A stretch of 64,000 nucleotides of DNA, from contig SVQK01000057.1 in the NCBI GenBank assembly GCA_015065385.1, forward strand, positions 24,780-88,779, written 5' to 3'. Under the pieces are notes generated by a model. It saw nothing but the letters and a program-made list of their open reading frames with translations, did not search any database and was not told where the DNA came from. Both the position numbers and the translations under genes were made by a program. Positions within the stretch are counted from its first letter, which is position 1; the number at the start of each line of letters is the position of its first letter. Shown piece by piece: positions 1-7,595 of this stretch. This DNA is from Oscillospiraceae bacterium (GTDB taxonomy: Bacteria; Bacillota; Clostridia; Oscillospirales; CAG-272).

Positions 1-1300
1 TCTGGAGGGGGACCCCGAAGCGGCTGTACCCGACTGCCGTTCCGACCGCTCCCGCCGCAAGACAGACAAGGGAGGGCAGGACCAGATAGTGCCGCAGAAG
101 CTCCCCCCGCCGCACGCCCAGCGCGTACAGGGTGCCGATGACGCTCTGCTCCTCCTCGATCCCGTGCACGACGAAGACGCTGATGACGTAGGCCATGAGC
201 GCGAGGATGATGATCCCGGCAAGGACGCTGGCGTATTTGTTGATGATCACGTCGTCCGCCGACGCGCCGATTCTCGGATTGTCCGCGGCGGTCACAAAGG
301 AGCGGAGATTTTCGGTATCCCCGGACCAAACCTTGTCGAGCAGCTCCCAAACGGCGTCCCGCAGTTCTCCGCTTCCCTCGGCGGCTTCCTCCCCGGCTTT
401 CCGGAGCGCGTCCAGCCCGTCGAAGAGCTCGTCCGGCATCATCGTCCGGAGGGAATCCGGGATGTCCGCCTGCATCCGATCCGACAGCCCGGCAATCGCC
501 TCGCTCAGCTCTCCGATCCCCTCTGCCAGCTCGTCCGCGCCGTTTTTGAGATCGTCCCGCTTCCCGTAGATCTGCTTCCAGTACGCCTGAAAAACCGGGT
601 CGTCCACCGCGTCGGGATCAAAGGAGAAGGTCTTGAGGTATTCTTTCAGCTCGTCATCCGTCAGCTTCCCGTTCAGCCGGTAGGCATAGAGGTATTCTTC
701 GGACTGTAAGCTCTTCCCCGTTTCCGCCAGCCGGTCGTAAAGGCCGCCCGTCACAAAGGCCGTGCCGAAGTTCGCGCTGTCCACGGTGCTGTCGCCCATG
801 GAGCGGTACGGCGCGTCGTAGTCCGGCGTTGTGGCGGAGCCGCTGACCGTCAGTTCGATCCCTCCCGCCGTGATGCTGTCCCCCACAGAGAGGGATTTCG
901 TCTCGCAGTACCGCTTTTCGAGAAGGATTTCCGTATCGTCCGCCGGGGCTGCGCCGGTCTCGGTCTCGGCAAGGTCGATGCCTTCCCGGATCCGGAACAC
1001 CCGGAGGATACTTCCGTCATCAAGCGCGTAATCCCGGTAAAACATCGGCTCGACGTCGATCCCACCCTGCCGGAGCAGGTCTTCCTCCGCCCCGGTCAGG
1101 GGGACGAACACGGTGAACTGCCCGTCCTCGATCCGGTTCGCCTCCGCGTGTTCCGCGCCGCCGAGGATGACCGTGTCCGCCGCGCCGATGAGACTGACGA
1201 TCAGATACATGGACAAAAGGATCATCAATCCGAGCGCCAGATACCGGAGAAAGTGGGCGCGGAGCTCTCTCAGGGTACGCCTTCCCCAAACCCGTCCCAT
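1..1300 (-). CDS. FtsX/MacB-type ABC transporter permease, 3' part outside window
   Basis: The first 433 codons are visible and the gene runs off the window edge. It opens with MGRVWGRRTLRELRAH and a transmembrane helix (about residues 15-40). A long extracytoplasmic region follows, with a Gly/Ala/Leu-rich helical stretch around residues 195-290 (repeated AEGIGELSEAI-like text). A second helix around 360-385 and the start of a third come next. This is the layout of FtsX-fold permeases, which work with MacB/LolD-type ATPases in export or envelope functions. The start ATG is 2 bp past the stop of the ATPase gene upstream, so the two form one unit under the iron-type box at 2039. The substrate cannot be told. 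Confidence 0.85.
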   Translation of the reverse strand, partial: MGRVWGRRTLRELRAHFLRYLALGLMILLSMYLIVSLIGAADTVILGGAEHAEANRIEDGQFTVFVPLTGAEEDLLRQGGIDVEPMFYRDYALDDGSILRVFRIREGIDLAETETGAAPADDTEILLEKRYCETKSLSVGDSITAGGIELTVSGSATTPDYDAPYRSMGDSTVDSANFGTAFVTGGLYDRLAETGKSLQSEEYLYAYRLNGKLTDDELKEYLKTFSFDPDAVDDPVFQAYWKQIYGKRDDLKNGADELAEGIGELSEAIAGLSDRMQADIPDSLRTMMPDELFDGLDALRKAGEEAAEGSGELRDAVWELLDKVWSGDTENLRSFVTAADNPRIGASADDVIINKYASVLAGIIILALMAYVISVFVVHGIEEEQSVIGTLYALGVRRGELLRHYLVLPSLVCLAAGAVGTAVGYSRFGVPLQ

Positions 1301-1301
1301 C

Positions 1302-2003
1302 TCAGAGATCCTCCAGCTGTGCCGCGGGGACGGGGGACGCGTTCTCTGCTTCGTCCACGATCATCCCGTCCCGGATGGTCAGCACCTTGTTTGCCATCTG
1401 CCGGATCGCGGCGTTGTGGGTCACCAGCAGGATCGTCGTGCCGTAGGTCCGGTTGATCCGTTCGAGCAGGATCAAAATCTCCCTGCTGGACGCGGAATCC
1501 AGCGCGCCCGTCGGTTCGTCGCAGAGCAGAAGCTCGGGGTTCTTGACGACGGCCCGGGCGATGGCGCACCGCTGCTGCTGGCCGCCGGAGAGCTGGGAGG
1601 GGAACTTTTTCCGGTGCTCCGTCATGCCGAGGGTGTCAAGCAGCTCCTCCATGGGAAGGGGATGCTTCGACAGGTATTCGCACACCTGCACGTTTTCCCA
1701 TACCGTCAGATTCGGCACGAGGTTATAGAACTGGAACACAAAGCCCAGCTTTTCCCGCCGGTACTCTGCGAGGCCGTCCTTTTTCATGCCGCAGAGCTCC
1801 GCCCCGTCCACCCGGATCGAACCGCTGTCCGCCGTTTCCAGCGCGCCGACGCAGTTCAGGAGGGTGGACTTGCCGGATCCGCTGGGGCCGAGGATGGCGC
1901 AGACCGATCCCCGCTCCACCGACGTCGTGACACCCCGGAGCACCTGCGCGCGGCTGCTGCCGTCTCCGTAGCTCTTTTTGAGGTCCCTGATTTCCAGATA
2001 CAT
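1302..2003 (-). CDS. ABC transporter ATP-binding protein, MacB/LolD type
   Basis: A 233-residue ATPase subunit of normal family length. It has Walker [10 protein letters not shown] (about 41-49), a Q-loop at [16 protein letters not shown], signature [14 protein letters not shown], Walker [13 protein letters not shown] and the switch His in LVTHNAAI. The [14 protein letters not shown] and DEPTGALD wording is typical of the MacB/FtsE/LolD group, which partners FtsX-fold permeases such as the one directly downstream. It should energise that permease at the membrane. The promoter and a TTAGT-N4-GCTAA box lie just upstream, suggesting metal-dependent repression. Confidence 0.95.
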   Translation of the reverse strand: MYLEIRDLKKSYGDGSSRAQVLRGVTTSVERGSVCAILGPSGSGKSTLLNCVGALETADSGSIRVDGAELCGMKKDGLAEYRREKLGFVFQFYNLVPNLTVWENVQVCEYLSKHPLPMEELLDTLGMTEHRKKFPSQLSGGQQQRCAIARAVVKNPELLLCDEPTGALDSASSREILILLERINRTYGTTILLVTHNAAIRQMANKVLTIRDGMIVDEAENASPVPAAQLEDL

Positions 2004-2038
2004 TTTGCCGTCGTCTCCTTTGCAGTCAGCGCCAACGA

Positions 2039-2083
2039 TTAGTTTACGCTAACTATTATAGCACAGCCGCAGGGGAAAAGCAA
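2039..2083 (-). promoter_or_regulatory. Promoter with DtxR-type box for the ABC transporter
   Basis: Read on the minus strand: -35 TTGCTT (2083-2078), 17-bp spacer, -10 TATAAT (2060-2055), then the 14-bp box TTAGCGTAAACTAA (2052-2039). The inner base of one arm differs from the perfect TTAGC-N4-GCTAA seen at 63829. The box covers the expected transcription start, a repressor position. Confidence 0.75.
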
Positions 2084-2211
2084 GCACCCCATGAGAAAAA
2101 CAAAACGATCCTTCCCCAAAAAGCAGGTCGGTCTTACACCGTCTGCAACCTGCGATCGGTACCCATCCGGGCTGCTTATCCGCTGTTTTCCCACGATTTT
2201 TGCGATTTGAC

Positions 2212-2256
2212 TTGAAAAACGGGACTCCGCGGCGTATAATGATAAGCGGAAACTAA
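2212..2256 (+). promoter_or_regulatory. Promoter with degenerate DtxR-type box for the ATC-hydrolase-like gene
   Basis: -35 TTGAAA (2212-2217), 17-bp spacer, -10 TATAAT (2235-2240), then TAAGCGGAAACTAA (2243-2256). Two positions differ from the perfect palindrome. The same -35/-10/box arrangement recurs at 53042-53088. The stretch 2084-2211 between the two divergent promoters shows nothing I can name. Confidence 0.65.
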
Positions 2257-2315
2257 CTTCTTTCTCCGGTGACGGTACCCGGAAAGCATGCGATGGAACG
2301 AAGGAGGCATATTCC

Positions 2316-3065
2316 ATGGGAAGCGGAAAGCGCGGAAAAATCGAGGCGGCAGATCATATTCCGATCCATGAACTGCCTTATTGCAGGCCTGTCAGAAAAT
2401 GGCTTGCTGACCGATACGGAAAGGAAGCGGACCGGATCTGGGAAAAGACGGTTCGGAACTACAACGCTTATCTGCCGGATCTCCCGGATTACGGAGGATG
2501 GAAGAGTTGTCATGCCCGGGCGATCTACGGCGGACTTCTGATCTTTGCGCTTTATCCGGCCCTGCCCGATCAGCCGCCGGTCGCAGAACTGCAGGGATTC
2601 GTAAACAAACTGTTCATGGGCCCGTTTACAGCGCTCGGGAAGATATTCGATCTGAACCGGTCCTTTGACATGCGGCTGATCGACAGGGTCTTCCGCAGAT
2701 CGGGCGATCGGGACCGGAAGGACATCGGACGGTACCCGGCCGGATTCGTCAACGTGGACGAGCCGTATGACCGGGAGCATCACGCCGCACGGTATCATTT
2801 CACCCAATGCCCGAACGCGGAGTTTGCAAAGAGCCGCGGTCTCCTTCATGTACTGCCGCTCTTGTGCAATTCCGACTTTTTCGGGATCGGGGAGATCCAC
2901 GGGCGGCTGATCCGACGCGGCACCTGCGGAAACAGCGGCAGATGCGATTATCTGGTCGTTGGCAGCAAGAACGAACTGGCCGCCGGATATGAGACGGTGA
3001 CGGACGAGGGTGGATTTCTGGTCAGCAGAAGGAAGGAGCAGAGTTCCCGCGAGGAGGGGCTATGA
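2316..3065 (+). CDS. L-2-amino-thiazoline-4-carboxylate hydrolase family protein
   Basis: A 249-residue soluble protein with a good ribosome site (AAGGAGG before the ATG). The C-terminal part carries the hallmarks of the ATC hydrolase family: a CP pair after HFTQ (about 187), LLCNSDFF (about 207), a GRLIRRGT segment and a final CDYLV. The founding Pseudomonas enzyme opens the 2-amino-thiazoline ring of L-ATC to N-carbamoyl-cysteine; most clostridial members are uncharacterised, so the activity here is open. It is one of five paralogues in this window (also 49010, 49550, 58227, 61836). A degenerate DtxR-type promoter lies upstream. The last codons overlap the small gene at 3062. Confidence 0.8.
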   Translation: MGSGKRGKIEAADHIPIHELPYCRPVRKWLADRYGKEADRIWEKTVRNYNAYLPDLPDYGGWKSCHARAIYGGLLIFALYPALPDQPPVAELQGFVNKLFMGPFTALGKIFDLNRSFDMRLIDRVFRRSGDRDRKDIGRYPAGFVNVDEPYDREHHAARYHFTQCPNAEFAKSRGLLHVLPLLCNSDFFGIGEIHGRLIRRGTCGNSGRCDYLVVGSKNELAAGYETVTDEGGFLVSRRKEQSSREEGL

Positions 3066-3155
3066 AAGCGAAGAAGATCGGCAAAAGCCTCCTTTTGGGG
3101 GATCCTTCTGACACTCGCTGTCTGCGGGGCGGATTTCCTGATCGTCATGCTGTAA
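3062..3155 (+). pseudogene. Small single-TM protein, broken by one-base frameshift
   Basis: An ATG overlaps the end of the preceding gene by four bases. The frame reads MKAKKIGKSLLLG, then a run of five G at about 3097-3101. If one G is dropped the frame continues as a hydrophobic helix (ILLTLAVCGADFLIVML) and stops at 3153-3155, giving a 30-residue membrane peptide. As written, the frame leaves the hydrophobic path. It may be a real frameshift or a homopolymer error. No function is known. Confidence 0.4.
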
Positions 3156-3207
3156 CCCACGAAACCCTTCCGTGCCGGGGTGTCTGCGAGCCCGACGCGG
3201 ATCTTTT

Positions 3208-3717
3208 TCACACGCGCAATCCCGTCCCGATCCATACGGCTATCCCGGCCATGAGCGCGGCGGCGAAGGGAAAGACGGTGATGCGGATCAGCTGTCCCAT
3301 GCGGTTGAAGCCGAAGGAATGATACCCGGCGCAACCCTCCGTCTCGGGATAGAAATGCTGGAAGAAATGCGTCTTCGTCAGCAGCAGCCAGTCGAGGCAG
3401 ACGATGTCGAAGGCCTTCCAGAGATACAGCATCGTGAGGAACCGGGCGAAGTGCCGCCAAAATGAATATCCCTGCCGGATGCCGTCGTATCCGCCGTACA
3501 CGAACACCCCGGCCATCACAAGCAGGCAGAGCGCCGCGAGCTTCCACCCGAGCATCCGCTGTCCGGGGAACCGCTCCGGGTGGTCCCGCGCCGCCGCCTG
3601 AATGTCCTTCGGAGCGGTCGTGAAGAGGCGTCTGTCTTGAATCAGGCCCACCGCCGCGCAGATCAGCCCGAAGAGGGAAGCCATCAGGAGGAGGGAGAGA
3701 AGAAGCGTCAGCAGCAT
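3208..3717 (-). CDS. Small 4-TM membrane protein, paralogue family A
   Basis: A 169-residue protein with four predicted helices (about 2-26, 55-75, 90-115, 145-165). Between helices 3 and 4 it has FDIVCLDWLLLTKTHFF. The same D-x4-5-D-W/R pattern occurs in the products at 53251 (YDTCFLDWVLF) and 61321 (YDGVVIDRLWV), so the three are paralogues. I do not recognise a named function. It is the last gene of the minus-strand operon that starts at the HMA gene (6228) and follows three methyltransferases, 7 bp after the last. The same family sits beside ATC-hydrolase-like genes elsewhere in the window. Confidence 0.7.
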   Translation of the reverse strand: MLLTLLLSLLLMASLFGLICAAVGLIQDRRLFTTAPKDIQAAARDHPERFPGQRMLGWKLAALCLLVMAGVFVYGGYDGIRQGYSFWRHFARFLTMLYLWKAFDIVCLDWLLLTKTHFFQHFYPETEGCAGYHSFGFNRMGQLIRITVFPFAAALMAGIAVWIGTGLRV

Positions 3718-3724
3718 ACCCGCC

Positions 3725-4351
3725 TCACTTCCTCGCCGTCACCGCGAGCCACGGTTTTTCAGGGTGCCGGTCGCTCTTCACTTCGGAGAATCCCGCCGCT
3801 TTCAGGGCAGAGGACAGCTCTCCCGCGGTATAGCACTTCATGCCGTCGATGATCTTCTCGAACTTTTTGCCGCCTTCGTCACACCCGTCGGATTCGTTGC
3901 AGATCAGAAATACGCCGCCCGGTTTCAGAACGCGGTACACCTCGGCGAAACATCTTTCGAGCCCCGGCCAGAAATAGACCGTCTCGAACGCCGTGGCGAG
4001 ATCGAAGGATCCCGCCGTGAAGGGCAGGCTTTCCACGCTGGCCTGTACGACGGAACACCGTCCAGCCGCGATTTCGTTCCGGTTGGTCTTCCGGGTCGTC
4101 TCCACGGAGGTCGCGGAGTAGTCGAGGGCGGTGAGCGCGGCTCTCGGATACCGCTTCAAAAGCTCCGCCGCGTTCCGGCCTCCCCCGCACCCAAGCTCGG
4201 CAATATTCGACGGCGCGATCCCGCCGAGGTGCGCCATGCCCCAGTCGGCGAGCTTCGCGTGTCCGCTGCCGTTCATGCCGTTCACCATCAGCTTTCCGAG
4301 AACGCCTTCGGGCTTCCGGGTCTGCGCAAAAAACGATTGCAAAAGTCCCAT
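3725..4351 (-). CDS. Class I SAM-dependent methyltransferase
   Basis: A 208-residue Rossmann-fold methyltransferase of the Methyltransf_11 type. Motif I is NIAELGCGGGRNAAELL (about 49-65), with acidic residue ALDYS at the end of strand 2, then VQASVESLPF, a DLATAFETVYFW strand 4 segment and a VLKPGGVFLI strand 5 segment. The substrate is unknown. It lies 1 bp after the methyltransferase at 4353 and 7 bp before the 4-TM gene, inside the box-controlled operon. Confidence 0.9.
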   Translation of the reverse strand: MGLLQSFFAQTRKPEGVLGKLMVNGMNGSGHAKLADWGMAHLGGIAPSNIAELGCGGGRNAAELLKRYPRAALTALDYSATSVETTRKTNRNEIAAGRCSVVQASVESLPFTAGSFDLATAFETVYFWPGLERCFAEVYRVLKPGGVFLICNESDGCDEGGKKFEKIIDGMKCYTAGELSSALKAAGFSEVKSDRHPEKPWLAVTARK

Positions 4352-4352
4352 G

Positions 4353-5135
4353 TCACTTCCTCCCGACGAGCAGGGCCGACCCGGACAGCCCCATCCACCC
4401 GGCCTCGCTCTTCTTCATGAACTTCCCGTCCGTCGTGTCGATCAGCGCGACCTTTTCGTACCCCATGTCCCGGAGCTTCTGCGCGAACGCCTGCATGTCG
4501 CCGTATTTGGCTTTCGAGAAGATGTCGTGGAGCGCAAAGGTCCCGCCCTTTTTCAGCGTGCGGAGGGTTTCGAGCAGATACGCCTGTCGATCTCCGGGAA
4601 TATTGTGGTACACATAGTTGCTCGTCACCGCGTCGAAATACCCGTCCGGGAAATCGAGCCTCACCGCGTCTCCCTGCTCGAAGGTGACGTTTTTCACGCC
4701 CTCAGCTTTGGCGTTGTTCTCGCAGAGAGATTTCGAAAAGGAGGCGTATTCCTTCCCCCAGCGGTCGATCCCAATGAAGGAGGCGTGCAGGTTCCGTTTC
4801 GCGCAGGCGATGGTCAGAGCTCCGCTCCCGCATCCCACGTCCAGACAGAGCCCGCCATGGGGGACCTTGACCTGCTCCGCGATCCCTTCGATGATCTGCC
4901 GCGACAGCTGCCGCTTCCCGTCGTAGGAGAACGCGCGGTACATCAGGACCGACCACACGGTCACGCCGATGAACAGAACGGTCAGCGCGGCGAACACGAC
5001 AACAAGCACGGTTTTGAGCGCTCCCGCGGGCATTGCGAAAGCCAATACTGTTGCGACAAGGCCGCATCCGACCGCCGCCAAAGCGAATCCGGCGATCATG
5101 CCCTTCGGCATCCAGTTTTTGTATGCGGGTTTCAT
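4353..5135 (-). CDS. Membrane-anchored class I SAM-dependent methyltransferase
   Basis: I start it at the ATG at 5135 (MKPAYKNWMPK), which overlaps the previous stop as ATGA; the open frame extends further but only through the other gene. The 260-residue product begins with two hydrophobic helices (about 12-34 and 40-62) and then a methyltransferase domain: LCLDVGCGSGALTIA (motif I), FIGIDRWGKEY, FEQGDAVRLDFPDGYFDAV and LKKGGTFALHD. The membrane anchor suggests a lipid or membrane-bound substrate, but that is inference. Translation is probably coupled to its neighbours. Confidence 0.88.
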   Translation of the reverse strand: MKPAYKNWMPKGMIAGFALAAVGCGLVATVLAFAMPAGALKTVLVVVFAALTVLFIGVTVWSVLMYRAFSYDGKRQLSRQIIEGIAEQVKVPHGGLCLDVGCGSGALTIACAKRNLHASFIGIDRWGKEYASFSKSLCENNAKAEGVKNVTFEQGDAVRLDFPDGYFDAVTSNYVYHNIPGDRQAYLLETLRTLKKGGTFALHDIFSKAKYGDMQAFAQKLRDMGYEKVALIDTTDGKFMKKSEAGWMGLSGSALLVGRK

Positions 5136-5986
5136 TTGAGTCCTCCCTTTCCGAATGCGATCTTCACGATCTTCATTTTCACAAGCCCGTCGCAGAAGCG
5201 GATCATGAGCCGGTGAAACCGCCCGACGTCTCCGTAGATATCCCGATAACCGCGCATATAGCTTTTCGCCGTGACGGAAGCGAAGCGGGGACTCCAATCT
5301 TCCAGTTCCCGTTCGTCCTCAAGGGAGAAGTACGCGTTCACGTCGGTGATCCCGGCCTCTTTCAGCCAGGTCGAGCGCATCATCTTCGCCCCGCGCCGGT
5401 TGCAGGAGTCGAAGGCGAGGACCGCGCCGGGGAAGCGTTCCGCCATTGCGGAAAACAGCTTTTTCACGTCCTCGGTCTTGAAGTAGTAAAATACGCCCGC
5501 CGCGAAGAAGACCGCGCCGCTTTCCGCATGGACCTTCTCCATCCAAGAAAAGTCGTTCAGATCGCAGGGGATGTTTTCCTCTCGCTCTCCCGCCGGAAGA
5601 AGCGCGTTCCGCACGGCGATCACGTCCGGCAGATCGAGGTTATACCCCCGGCAGGATCCGTTGTCACACTTCGAGAAGGTGTCGTCCAGCCCGCAGCCGA
5701 GATTGACGACGGCGGCCTTCGGATGGGATTCGAGGTAAGCTTTCACCTCGCAGGCCAGATCGTACTGCCTCTGCGCGACCTCCAAAGCCCCGAACAGCCC
5801 GGCCGGCGACTCCATTTTCTTCCGCTTCCCTTCGAAATCGTAGTCCAGCGAATCGCAGAGCCGTTTCGCCTCGGGATCGGAGAAGAGGTGCGGGAAATGC
5901 TCGGAGCAGACCAGCCGCCCGAAGAGCGGGATGATCAACGTCTCCTGCACGGTGTTTTTTTCAATATGGATCTTTTTCACTTCCAT
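5132..5986 (-). CDS. SAM-dependent methyltransferase, leucine carboxyl methyltransferase (LCM)/Omt type
   Basis: The start ATG is taken at 5986 (MEVKKIHIEKNTVQ), giving 284 residues; the longer open frame only reads through the HMA gene. Signs of the LCM family are IPLFGRLVCSEHFPHLFSDPEAKRL near the N-terminus, AVVNLGCGLDDTFSK (motif I, about 95-110), YNLDLPDVIAVR and VFFAAGVFYYF. This family methylates carboxyl or hydroxyl groups of proteins and of small molecules such as polyketides. The start overlaps the HMA gene by 10 bp and the stop overlaps the next methyltransferase, so three methyltransferases are translated as one tight unit. Confidence 0.88.
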   Translation of the reverse strand: MEVKKIHIEKNTVQETLIIPLFGRLVCSEHFPHLFSDPEAKRLCDSLDYDFEGKRKKMESPAGLFGALEVAQRQYDLACEVKAYLESHPKAAVVNLGCGLDDTFSKCDNGSCRGYNLDLPDVIAVRNALLPAGEREENIPCDLNDFSWMEKVHAESGAVFFAAGVFYYFKTEDVKKLFSAMAERFPGAVLAFDSCNRRGAKMMRSTWLKEAGITDVNAYFSLEDERELEDWSPRFASVTAKSYMRGYRDIYGDVGRFHRLMIRFCDGLVKMKIVKIAFGKGGLK

Positions 5987-6228
5987 CCGAACAGCCCCTT
6001 CACCGCCGGAGCGGATTTCACGCCGAGGCAGGTATATCCGGTCGCGGTCACGGCGTCTCCGACTTCCGTCCCGTTCACGGGATCTTCCGTCAGAAACGTC
6101 GCCTCGCCCCGCGCGCGGTTTGCCTTGACCTTCTTCGCCGCCGGAACGGCTTTGCGGATCGCGTCGCAGACGTGCGCCTCGCACATCGAACACATCATGC
6201 CGTCGATTTTGAGGGTGGTTTTGATCAT
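5977..6228 (-). CDS. Heavy-metal-associated (HMA) domain protein
   Basis: An 83-residue protein, starting at the ATG at 6228 after an AAGGAGA site. It has the HMA fold with its metal-binding loop as MMCSMCEAHV (CxxC at residues 12-15), GEATFLTEDPV, and a C-terminal extension GVKSAPAVKGLFGWK. Such proteins are cytosolic metal chaperones for copper or similar ions, or act on heme or iron trafficking. It is the first gene of the operon running to 3208. The DtxR-type promoter at 6470-6516 should drive it, but a MITE-like element has landed between that promoter and this gene. Confidence 0.9.
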   Translation of the reverse strand: MIKTTLKIDGMMCSMCEAHVCDAIRKAVPAAKKVKANRARGEATFLTEDPVNGTEVGDAVTATGYTCLGVKSAPAVKGLFGWK

Positions 6229-6251
6229 GGCTGAATCTCCTTTTCTATGTA

Positions 6252-6412
6252 ATACTGTTCTCAACCTAAACAGCAAAACTTCATGGTTTTTGATCGCTCT
6301 ATGCAGAAGGCGAACGGCCTTCTTGCTCAACTTGTTGAGTGGGCGAGCATCGCGTGCGAACACTCTGATAAGGTTGGATGACTATAATCTTCGCCGGATG
6401 TGCGGAGCTTCC
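6252..6412. repeat. MITE-like repeat, copy 1 (right end missing)
   Basis: It matches the copies at 39468 and 55560 over the left terminal repeat (ATACTGTTCTCAACCTAAA), TTTTGATCGCTC-ATG-AG, the palindrome CTCAACTTGTTGAG, and GCGTGCGA-ACTCTGATAAGGTTGGAT. The right inverted repeat present in the other copies is absent here, so this copy is truncated near 6412. It occupies the 5' leader between the promoter at 6470-6516 and the HMA gene. Confidence 0.8.
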
Positions 6413-6469
6413 CCCTGTTCTTCACTCCTCATGTATTCATACTTTCATCCGACAGCCGCAAGGCTCTGA

Positions 6470-6516
6470 TTAGCATATGCTAACCACATCATAGCACGGC
6501 TTTTCCCGAAAGTCAA
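6470..6516 (-). promoter_or_regulatory. Promoter with perfect DtxR-type palindrome, HMA/methyltransferase operon
   Basis: On the minus strand: -35 TTGACT (6516-6511), 17-bp spacer, -10 TATGAT (6493-6488), then TTAGCATATGCTAA (6483-6470), a perfect palindrome. About 85 bp around it, out to roughly 6560, nearly repeats the promoter of the repressor gene itself (63829-63920), including a shared GTAAATTCATTGTGAACGGG tail. Confidence 0.85.
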
Positions 6517-6606
6517 TCCGAGGCTTTGGATTTGAATTGTAAATTCATTGTGAACGGGGAGGGGGAAAAACGGACTGCGAAAACGGTAACGGGATCTGTC
6601 AATCGC

Positions 6607-6651
6607 AAAAAGCGGTCCGCCGCCCGTACAGGATTTGCGGCAGACCGTTTT
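6607..6651 (-). terminator. Stem-loop, probable terminator of a lost minus-strand gene
   Basis: A-rich and T-rich flanks enclose a stem made of AAAAGCGGTC-GCCGC and GCGGC-GACCGTTTT. It follows, on the minus strand, the 26-codon gene relic at 6667-6747, so it probably terminated that gene. Confidence 0.5.
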
Positions 6652-6666
6652 GGTTCGGTTTCCGCC

Positions 6667-6747
6667 TCAAGCGAGCGCCGTCACGGCGTCGTGGAACGCG
6701 GTCATATTCTCCACGGTCGTCGCCAGGGGAATACAATGGCGAATCAT
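6667..6747 (-). pseudogene. 3' stub of an unidentified gene
   Basis: A 26-codon frame, MIRHCIPLATTVENMTAF and on to a TGA at 6667, reads like a genuine protein C-terminus and is followed by a terminator-like hairpin. The upstream part is gone: sequence beyond 6747 belongs to the cobI-type promoter region. The parent family is not identified. Confidence 0.3.
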
Positions 6748-6798
6748 GGACACATTTTCGTTTCTGTTCTATAACATACATATACAATGATTTGTTTC

Positions 6799-6827
6799 TT
6801 GCGCTTCGCCGGGCGGAATGCTATAAT
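6799..6827 (+). promoter_or_regulatory. Promoter of the precorrin-2 methyltransferase gene
   Basis: TTGCGC (6799-6804), 17-bp spacer and a consensus TATAAT (6822-6827), with a GGGAGGAG ribosome site near 6889. No cobalamin riboswitch-like text was seen in the short leader. Confidence 0.55.
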
Positions 6828-6905
6828 AAACATACAAACTGTTCGGTTGCGGTCAGCTGATATGCTGTCCGGCCGGCCCGAACATCGGGAGGAGAATATG
6901 TCATT

Positions 6906-7595
6906 ATGAGAGCGACCGCATACGGCGTGGGCGTGGGACCGGGGGATCCGGAGCTTTTGAGCCTGAAAGCCGTCCGCCTGATCCGGGAAAACCGGGTGAT
7001 TGCCGTGCCGGGAAAGGACCCGAGGGAATCCGTCGCGTACAAAATCGCCGTCGCCGCCGTGCCGGAGCTGGCGGAAAAGAAACTGCTCGCCGTCCATATG
7101 CCCATGGTGAAGGACCGGGAGAAGATCGCCGAGGCGCACAGGGAAGGCGCTGAGCTGCTCGAGGAAATACTCGACCGGGGAGAGAACGTCGTCTATCTCA
7201 CACTCGGGGACCCGACGGTGTACTGCACGTTCAGTTATTTACAGCACATTCTCGAGGCCGACGGCTATCCCGTGGAGCTGGTGCCCGCCGTCCCGTCCTT
7301 CTGCGCCGCGGCGGCAAGGCTGAATCTGCCCCTTGCGGAATGGGACGAGCCGCTTCATGTAATTCCCGCCGTTCATAAGACCGACGCGCCGCTGGATCAG
7401 CCGGGGACTTATGTACTCATGAAATCCGCCAGCCACATGGCCGAGGTGAAAAAGCTCCTTCGGGACAGCGGACGGGACGTCGCGGCGGTGGAGAACTGCG
7501 GCATGGAGAACGAGAGGATCTACCGCTCTGCGGAGGAAATTCCGGACGACGCGGGGTATTTCTCTCTCATCATCGCAAAAGAACGCCATGCTTGA
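6906..7595 (+). CDS. cbiL: Precorrin-2 (cobalt-factor II) C20-methyltransferase
   Basis: A 229-residue tetrapyrrole methylase. It has the N-terminal GVGVGPGDPELLSLKAV loop (about 7-23), VYLTLGDPTVYCTFSYL (about 101-117) and VELVPAVPSFCAAAARLNLPL, which together identify the C20 methylase CobI/CbiL of corrin ring synthesis. It transfers a methyl from SAM to C20 of precorrin-2 or cobalt-factor II in the cytosol. It stands alone: no other cobalamin gene is visible, and the next gene, overlapping by 8 bp, is an ABC ATPase. Either the rest of the pathway lies elsewhere or this is a leftover of a broken cluster, as the graveyard downstream suggests. Confidence 0.92.
   Translation: MRATAYGVGVGPGDPELLSLKAVRLIRENRVIAVPGKDPRESVAYKIAVAAVPELAEKKLLAVHMPMVKDREKIAEAHREGAELLEEILDRGENVVYLTLGDPTVYCTFSYLQHILEADGYPVELVPAVPSFCAAAARLNLPLAEWDEPLHVIPAVHKTDAPLDQPGTYVLMKSASHMAEVKKLLRDSGRDVAAVENCGMENERIYRSAEEIPDDAGYFSLIIAKERHA

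Noticed and set aside
89..709. Long plus-strand frame opposite the FtsX-like gene
   Set aside because: It is the shadow of the minus-strand permease frame; its text has no family resemblance and is rich in low-complexity Arg, Val and Gly.
6780..6905. Cobalamin riboswitch before cbiL
   Set aside because: The leader after the -10 is only about 75 bases and shows none of the conserved B12-box text.
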